Under the pieces are notes generated by a model, which worked only from the letters and a program-made list of their open reading frames with translations, was not told the origin of the DNA and ran no database searches. This document shows positions 60,429 through 64,000 of a stretch of DNA of 64,000 nt, piece by piece. Position numbers and translations under genes: made by a program. How positions within the stretch are numbered: the first letter of the stretch is position 1; each line of letters opens with the position of its first letter. The stretch is from Sphingobacterium spiritivorum ATCC 33861 (GTDB taxonomy: Bacteria > Bacteroidota > Bacteroidia > Sphingobacteriales > Sphingobacteriaceae): positions 434,001 through 498,000 of the forward strand of contig NZ_GL379771.1 of NCBI RefSeq assembly GCF_000143765.1, read 5' to 3'.

Positions 60429-61277
60429 CTAATTAGCCGATATTTTCTCGTGCAATGTACGGATCGCAAGTGGCAGACGAATGCTGAAATTATTAAGCAA
60501 TGTGGCGTCCATCGTCACAATCCGTTTGTTTTTACCGGCTGTTGTCAGATTGATTCCCGGCATTTTGAGAATACCTTCTTTTCCACCAAGACTGGAAAGA
60601 CCAAAGTCAAATAGTAAAATAGCATCCGGATTGGCTGCTACTAATGCTTCCGTGTTATACGTTTTGAATCCGGTGAAACCTTTCAATGCATTCTGACCTC
60701 CGGCCAGTTTAATAACAGCGTCGACGGCTGTATTATCTCCGGCCACACTCATCGCTCCGGCACCGCGCGCATAGACAAACATTGTCTTTACTGGTTTTTT
60801 GGATTTCGAGGCGGCAACGGCCTGATTGATATCCTTCTGCAATTGTGTCGCCAGAGTATTAGCCTGCGTACTCATATTTACAGCGCTGCCTACTGATTTC
60901 ACTAACTGCACTACGCCATTAACCGTAAATTCCTGCTTTATTAATGCTACCCGTATTTTCAGTGCTTTTAACTGGTTCTGAACATCAGGATTAAGTTCAC
61001 CTTCTATAGCTAGTACCAAATCCGGACGAAATGCAGATACGCCCTCTGCAGATACAGATCTGTTCTTACTCACTTTTGGGAGAGACTTTACATAGGCAGG
61101 ATAATCGCTTGTCACATCTGTAGCAACAATAGATTTACTTAATCCGAGTGCATCCACGACCTCTGTAAGCGTACCATTGAGACTGACAATACGTTTGGGC
61201 ACAGATTGCTGAGCAAGACTTACCTCCCCGGAAAACACCAGTATAAGTGCAATAAAAAAAATGTTTAACCTCTGCAT
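60429..61277 (-). CDS. hmuT: Haem-binding periplasmic protein
   Basis: This 282-residue periplasmic binding protein has a signal peptide (IFFIALILVFSGEVSLAQQ) and a TroA-like two-lobe fold (IVSLNGTLTEVVDALGL ... IVATDVTSDYP ... FRPDLVLAIEGELNPDVQNQLKALKIRVALI ... VYARGAGAMSVAG ... NPDAILLFDFG). It delivers haem to HmuU. I chose the ATG at 61277; the frame extends upstream to 61394 into DNA that includes dyad site E, so that extension is not coding. First gene of hmuTUV. Confidence 0.92.
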   Translation of the reverse strand: MQRLNIFFIALILVFSGEVSLAQQSVPKRIVSLNGTLTEVVDALGLSKSIVATDVTSDYPAYVKSLPKVSKNRSVSAEGVSAFRPDLVLAIEGELNPDVQNQLKALKIRVALIKQEFTVNGVVQLVKSVGSAVNMSTQANTLATQLQKDINQAVAASKSKKPVKTMFVYARGAGAMSVAGDNTAVDAVIKLAGGQNALKGFTGFKTYNTEALVAANPDAILLFDFGLSSLGGKEGILKMPGINLTTAGKNKRIVTMDATLLNNFSIRLPLAIRTLHEKISAN

Positions 61278-61317
61278 ATTTCTATGATTTTGATATTTTT
61301 TATGTATTTGAATAGAA

Positions 61318-61325
61318 CAAAGCAA
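61318..61325 (-). promoter_or_regulatory. Probable -7 element for hmuTU-hmuVS
   Basis: TTGCTTTG on the minus strand is one mismatch from TAnnTTTG, 40 bases before the hmuT ATG and 4 bases downstream of dyad site E. Confidence 0.4.
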
Positions 61326-61329
61326 CTCT

Positions 61330-61352
61330 TTATTTAAACCAATTCCAAATAG
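61330..61352 (-). promoter_or_regulatory. Candidate iron-box dyad, site E (hmuT operon)
   Basis: On the plus strand the halves are TTATTTAAA and TCCAAATAG with the 5-base spacer CCAAT. It is 53 bases upstream of the hmuT ATG. It is the weakest of the five sites but has the exact spacing. Confidence 0.55.
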
Positions 61353-61542
61353 ATTACTGCATAAGAATACATCTGAAAGAGGATGTGAAAACAATTAAAT
61401 TTTAATGATAACAAACTGACAAACAATTATTTACAAACAATACAAGTTCCTCTACCCAAAACAATAAAATACGATTTGAACAAAATAAAATACACAACAA
61501 ACAAATAAAATTACAGATAACATAAATACTTTATGCCAAAGT

Positions 61543-61573
61543 TTGATGATACTTGCAAAGTTATTTAGATTTA
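61543..61573 (+). promoter_or_regulatory. Probable promoter of the haem receptor
   Basis: TTG (61543-61545), a 20-base spacer and TAGATTTA (61566-61573) match the Bacteroidota promoter with one change in the -7 element. The -7 lies inside dyad site D. Confidence 0.45.
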
Positions 61574-61583
61574 TTACAAATAA
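61561..61583 (+). promoter_or_regulatory. Candidate iron-box dyad, site D (haem TonB receptor)
   Basis: The left half TTATTTAGA, spacer TTTAT and right half TACAAATAA end 3 bases before the likely start codon, as at site B. Two changes from a perfect dyad. Confidence 0.7.
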
Positions 61584-61586
61584 AAA

Positions 61587-63959
61587 TTGAAGTATTTTAT
61601 TTCTTTTATTCTCATTATGATGTCTGTTGCAGGAAACATACAGCTTGCACAAGCCCAGAAAAAAGGCATATTCACAGGAGTAATCCTTGATGAATCCCGT
61701 CATCCTGTGTCTCGTGCATCTGTGATTCTGGAGCCGGATCATATTGTTAGTTCAGCAGATGAAAAAGGAGTATTTAGGTTTAACAAGCTTTTTCAGGGCA
61801 CCTATCAGTACAGTATATCAGCCATTGGTTTCGTCACCGATACCGGGTCGGTATACATAGCGGGTACAGGTGGTGGCCAGCGCGAATTTGTACTTAGAAA
61901 GTCAAACAAAGTATTGGATGAGGTCGCCATCACACAAACTAACAAAGCCAGACCGACGCTTATAGATCCTGCCAATGCGGCCATGCCTGTAACGGTAATA
62001 GATCGCAAAACGATCGAACTGATGGGTAGCAGAAGACTGGATGAGATACTGAAAGAACAGACCGGTATTGCTATTGTAAATAATACTTCCGGTGGTGCAC
62101 GCTCTGTAGGTGTGCAGATGCAGGGATTCTCAAGTCAGTATATTATGATCCTGATCGATGGACAGCCCATGCTGGGGCGCAACTCCGGAAATTTTGATCT
62201 GTCCCGCATATCGGTAGCCAATATCGAACGCATAGAAATTATAAAAGGGGCTTCTTCCTGTCTTTACGGCAGCGATGCTTTGGGCGGTGCCATTAATATT
62301 ATTACCCGTCTGGGAGCGATCACCCCTCAATTGCATGCCAGCCTCAACTATGGAAGTTTCCAGATTCTGGATGCCACACTGGAAGGAGAAACATCATTTA
62401 ACAACGGTAAGGGCTCTGCTCTTGTATCTGCAAATTATTATCACACCAATGGATTTAATAACAATAAACAATATATGGAAGGGGGAACTAGCGTTCCTCC
62501 GTATACTAACATGGCTGTCCAGGGAAAAGTGCGCCATCAGGTCGCAAGTGATCAGCAGCACATCGGATGGAATGCCAGACTGAATACCCGATCTTCGGAT
62601 ATGACGCGGGTCTACAGTCAGGATTATGCTACAGAAGACAGACAACGCGAATATGATTTCAACACTTCGGTTTATTTTGACAAAAGATTTAATGAACAGT
62701 GGAAATCATTGTCAACCTATTATTTTTCTTACTATAAGTCTGATATCAATGTCAGGACGCAGCAACAGCAGGCAACACTGACAAATGATAAATTTAGCCA
62801 GTACATCCACCGACTGGAACAGCAGGTAGCATATAACAGTGAAACTTTTAATGCAACTTTCGGAGCCGGATTTAATCAGGAACATATGGAAGCTGTCAAT
62901 AACTTTGCAGCACGCAGCCAGAACTCTTACTTTGCTTATTCTCAAGGCAACAAAGAACTTCTGGAGCAGCTCAGGCTGACAGCAGGACTGCGCTATGATT
63001 ATACGGAAGGATTTGGCGGAAAACTAAGTCCCAGCCTGGGACTTCAGTATACCGTAGTTCCTCAGCTAATTCTGAAAACTGGTATCGGAAGCGGTTTTAA
63101 AGCGCCCGACTTTAAATCAAGATATCAAGTATTCTATAACCCGGCGGCCAACTATTATGTCATAGGTAATGAAGTATTACGGGAAACATTGACAAAAATG
63201 GAAGAAGCCGGCGAAATCTCGGAGATCAGAAAATATGTAGTCAATCAATTAGACCGCAATCTTCAGGCAGAGAAGAATACATCGTTCAATGCCGGATTTA
63301 CCTGGCAGATCAGTAAACAATATACGGTAGAAGGCAGTTATTTTCACCATAAACTCAAAAACCAGATCAACAGCATACAGGTCGCTACCGGAACACGGAA
63401 TATGGCCGTTTATTCGTACCAGAATCTGCCAGAATCAGTCAACAAAGGTTTTGATATAACGGTTACAGCTCAACCTTTAGAGAATCTGACAGTCAATGCC
63501 GGCTATCAATACCTTATCGCTAAAGATCTGAGTGTAGAAGACAGTATTCGTGCAGGGAACTGGCCCTACAATCAGAATATACACGACCCAGCTACAGGTA
63601 ACTCCTACGCTCCTACTACAAAGGATTATTGGGGACTCGAAAACCGCTCGAGACATCAATTCAATCTGGGGCTTATGTATACCTTCAAACCCTGGAATCT
63701 GACCCTCAACCTCAGAGCTAATTTCAGAGGGCGCTATCCTTTCGGAGATGCAAACGGCAACCAGTTTATAGACAGATATGATGTATTTGTCAATGATCAT
63801 ATCCTTTATAATGCAACTATAGAAAAGAAATTTGATAAGCTACCGTTGACAATCCGGCTGAACGGGGAAAACTTATCCAACTACATAAATTATCTCATCC
63901 CCGGTCAGGTCGGAAGGACCCTGATTGCAGGGGTATCTTACAGATTAATAAAACACTAA
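61587..63959 (+). CDS. hmuR: TonB-dependent haem receptor (HmuR-like)
   Basis: This 790-residue outer-membrane receptor has a signal peptide (FISFILIMMSVAGNIQLAQAQ), a CarboxypepD_reg-like domain (about 28-105), a plug (RRLDEILKEQTGIAIVNNTSGGARSVGVQMQGFSSQYIMILIDGQPMLGRNSGN, IERIEIIKGASSCLYGSDALGGAINIITR) and a beta-barrel with the FRAP-type loop region GSGFKAPDFKSRYQVFYNPAANYYV. The start appears to be a TTG at 61587; an ATG at 61617 would cut the signal peptide. It is divergent from hmuTUV, which supports haem as the ligand. Confidence 0.9.
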   Translation: MKYFISFILIMMSVAGNIQLAQAQKKGIFTGVILDESRHPVSRASVILEPDHIVSSADEKGVFRFNKLFQGTYQYSISAIGFVTDTGSVYIAGTGGGQREFVLRKSNKVLDEVAITQTNKARPTLIDPANAAMPVTVIDRKTIELMGSRRLDEILKEQTGIAIVNNTSGGARSVGVQMQGFSSQYIMILIDGQPMLGRNSGNFDLSRISVANIERIEIIKGASSCLYGSDALGGAINIITRLGAITPQLHASLNYGSFQILDATLEGETSFNNGKGSALVSANYYHTNGFNNNKQYMEGGTSVPPYTNMAVQGKVRHQVASDQQHIGWNARLNTRSSDMTRVYSQDYATEDRQREYDFNTSVYFDKRFNEQWKSLSTYYFSYYKSDINVRTQQQQATLTNDKFSQYIHRLEQQVAYNSETFNATFGAGFNQEHMEAVNNFAARSQNSYFAYSQGNKELLEQLRLTAGLRYDYTEGFGGKLSPSLGLQYTVVPQLILKTGIGSGFKAPDFKSRYQVFYNPAANYYVIGNEVLRETLTKMEEAGEISEIRKYVVNQLDRNLQAEKNTSFNAGFTWQISKQYTVEGSYFHHKLKNQINSIQVATGTRNMAVYSYQNLPESVNKGFDITVTAQPLENLTVNAGYQYLIAKDLSVEDSIRAGNWPYNQNIHDPATGNSYAPTTKDYWGLENRSRHQFNLGLMYTFKPWNLTLNLRANFRGRYPFGDANGNQFIDRYDVFVNDHILYNATIEKKFDKLPLTIRLNGENLSNYINYLIPGQVGRTLIAGVSYRLIKH

Positions 63960-63961
63960 TA

Positions 63962-64000
63962 ATGAACAAATTCAGATACGCTATTATTTGCTTTACAGCA
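63962..64000 (+). CDS. Start of an exported protein, cut by the window edge
   Basis: An ATG two bases after the hmuR stop begins MNKFRYAIICFTA, which looks like the start of a signal peptide. In other Bacteroidota an HmuY-type haem-binding lipoprotein or a small exported protein follows the haem receptor, so that is a reasonable guess. Only 13 codons are visible. Confidence 0.5.
   Translation, partial: MNKFRYAIICFTA

Noticed and set aside
61278..61394. N-terminal extension of hmuT by 39 residues
   Set aside because: A normal signal peptide begins at 61277, and the extension would cover the operator-like dyad.
1..64000. CRISPR arrays, tRNAs, rRNAs, transposons, integrases
   Set aside because: I looked for evenly spaced repeats, cloverleaf-type ends and transposase motifs and found none.

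Overview
The window looks like a chromosomal segment of a Bacteroidota bacterium, most likely a Sphingobacterium or close relative. The evidence is the AT-rich intergenic DNA, many CarboxypepD_reg/TonB-type receptors, a hybrid two-component regulator, FecI/FecR-type regulation, and repeated use of the Bacteroidota -7 promoter element TAnnTTTG. Several genes have almost no 5' leader. Species assignment is inference. I saw no rRNA, tRNA, CRISPR array, transposase or prophage.

Layout. 1-2757: 3' end of a hybrid two-component regulator, a CoA-binding protein and a lipoprotein serine hydrolase. 2885-9757 (all minus): pyruvate dehydrogenase E2 and E1-alpha, hisS, and the acpP-fabF-rnc cluster. 10023-16023: IPExxxVDY-family gene, pyk, a sensor kinase/response regulator pair and a PAP2 phosphatase. 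16213-18714: SAM-I riboswitch and metE. 18867-22832: small lipoprotein, TraB/GumN protein, and an rtcB-prfH-TPR operon. 23010-27260: an isolated micro-ORF, trmD, and a partial trp operon (trpE, chorismate mutase, trpG, trpC; no trpD) behind a leader peptide with three Trp codons and a terminator.

27322-37531 is an iron/siderophore locus. It has an ECF sigma factor, a short FecR-like anti-sigma factor, two DUF4374-type lipoproteins (XusB-like), a TonB receptor (XusA-like), a PepSY membrane protein (XusC-like) and a second outer-membrane beta-barrel protein. 37714-41793: dusB, a flippase, acylphosphatase and an amidohydrolase. 42041-44651: TPP riboswitch and a TonB receptor, a probable outer-membrane thiamine transporter. 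44732-53838 is a five-gene minus-strand cluster (YbjN/YjfI-like protein, PspA, OB-fold membrane protein, flotillin, giant AAA+ ATPase) with a divergent XRE regulator. It looks like an envelope-stress machine. 54674-56518: dtd, an alpha/beta hydrolase and a MazG-type protein. 56581-64000 is a haem uptake locus: AraC regulator, hmuT, hmuU, a fused hmuV-hmuS, and a divergent TonB receptor followed by the start of one more exported protein.

The two iron regions appear tied together by one operator. A 23-bp dyad, TTATTTAGA-N5-TCTAAATAA, with the same 5-base spacer, precedes five units: the ECF sigma gene, the siderophore TonB receptor, the AraC regulator, the hmuT operon and the haem receptor. It is a strong candidate Fur box. 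This dyad, the PspA-flotillin-ATPase cluster, the HmuV-HmuS fusion and the RtcB-PrfH-TPR operon are the most interesting items.
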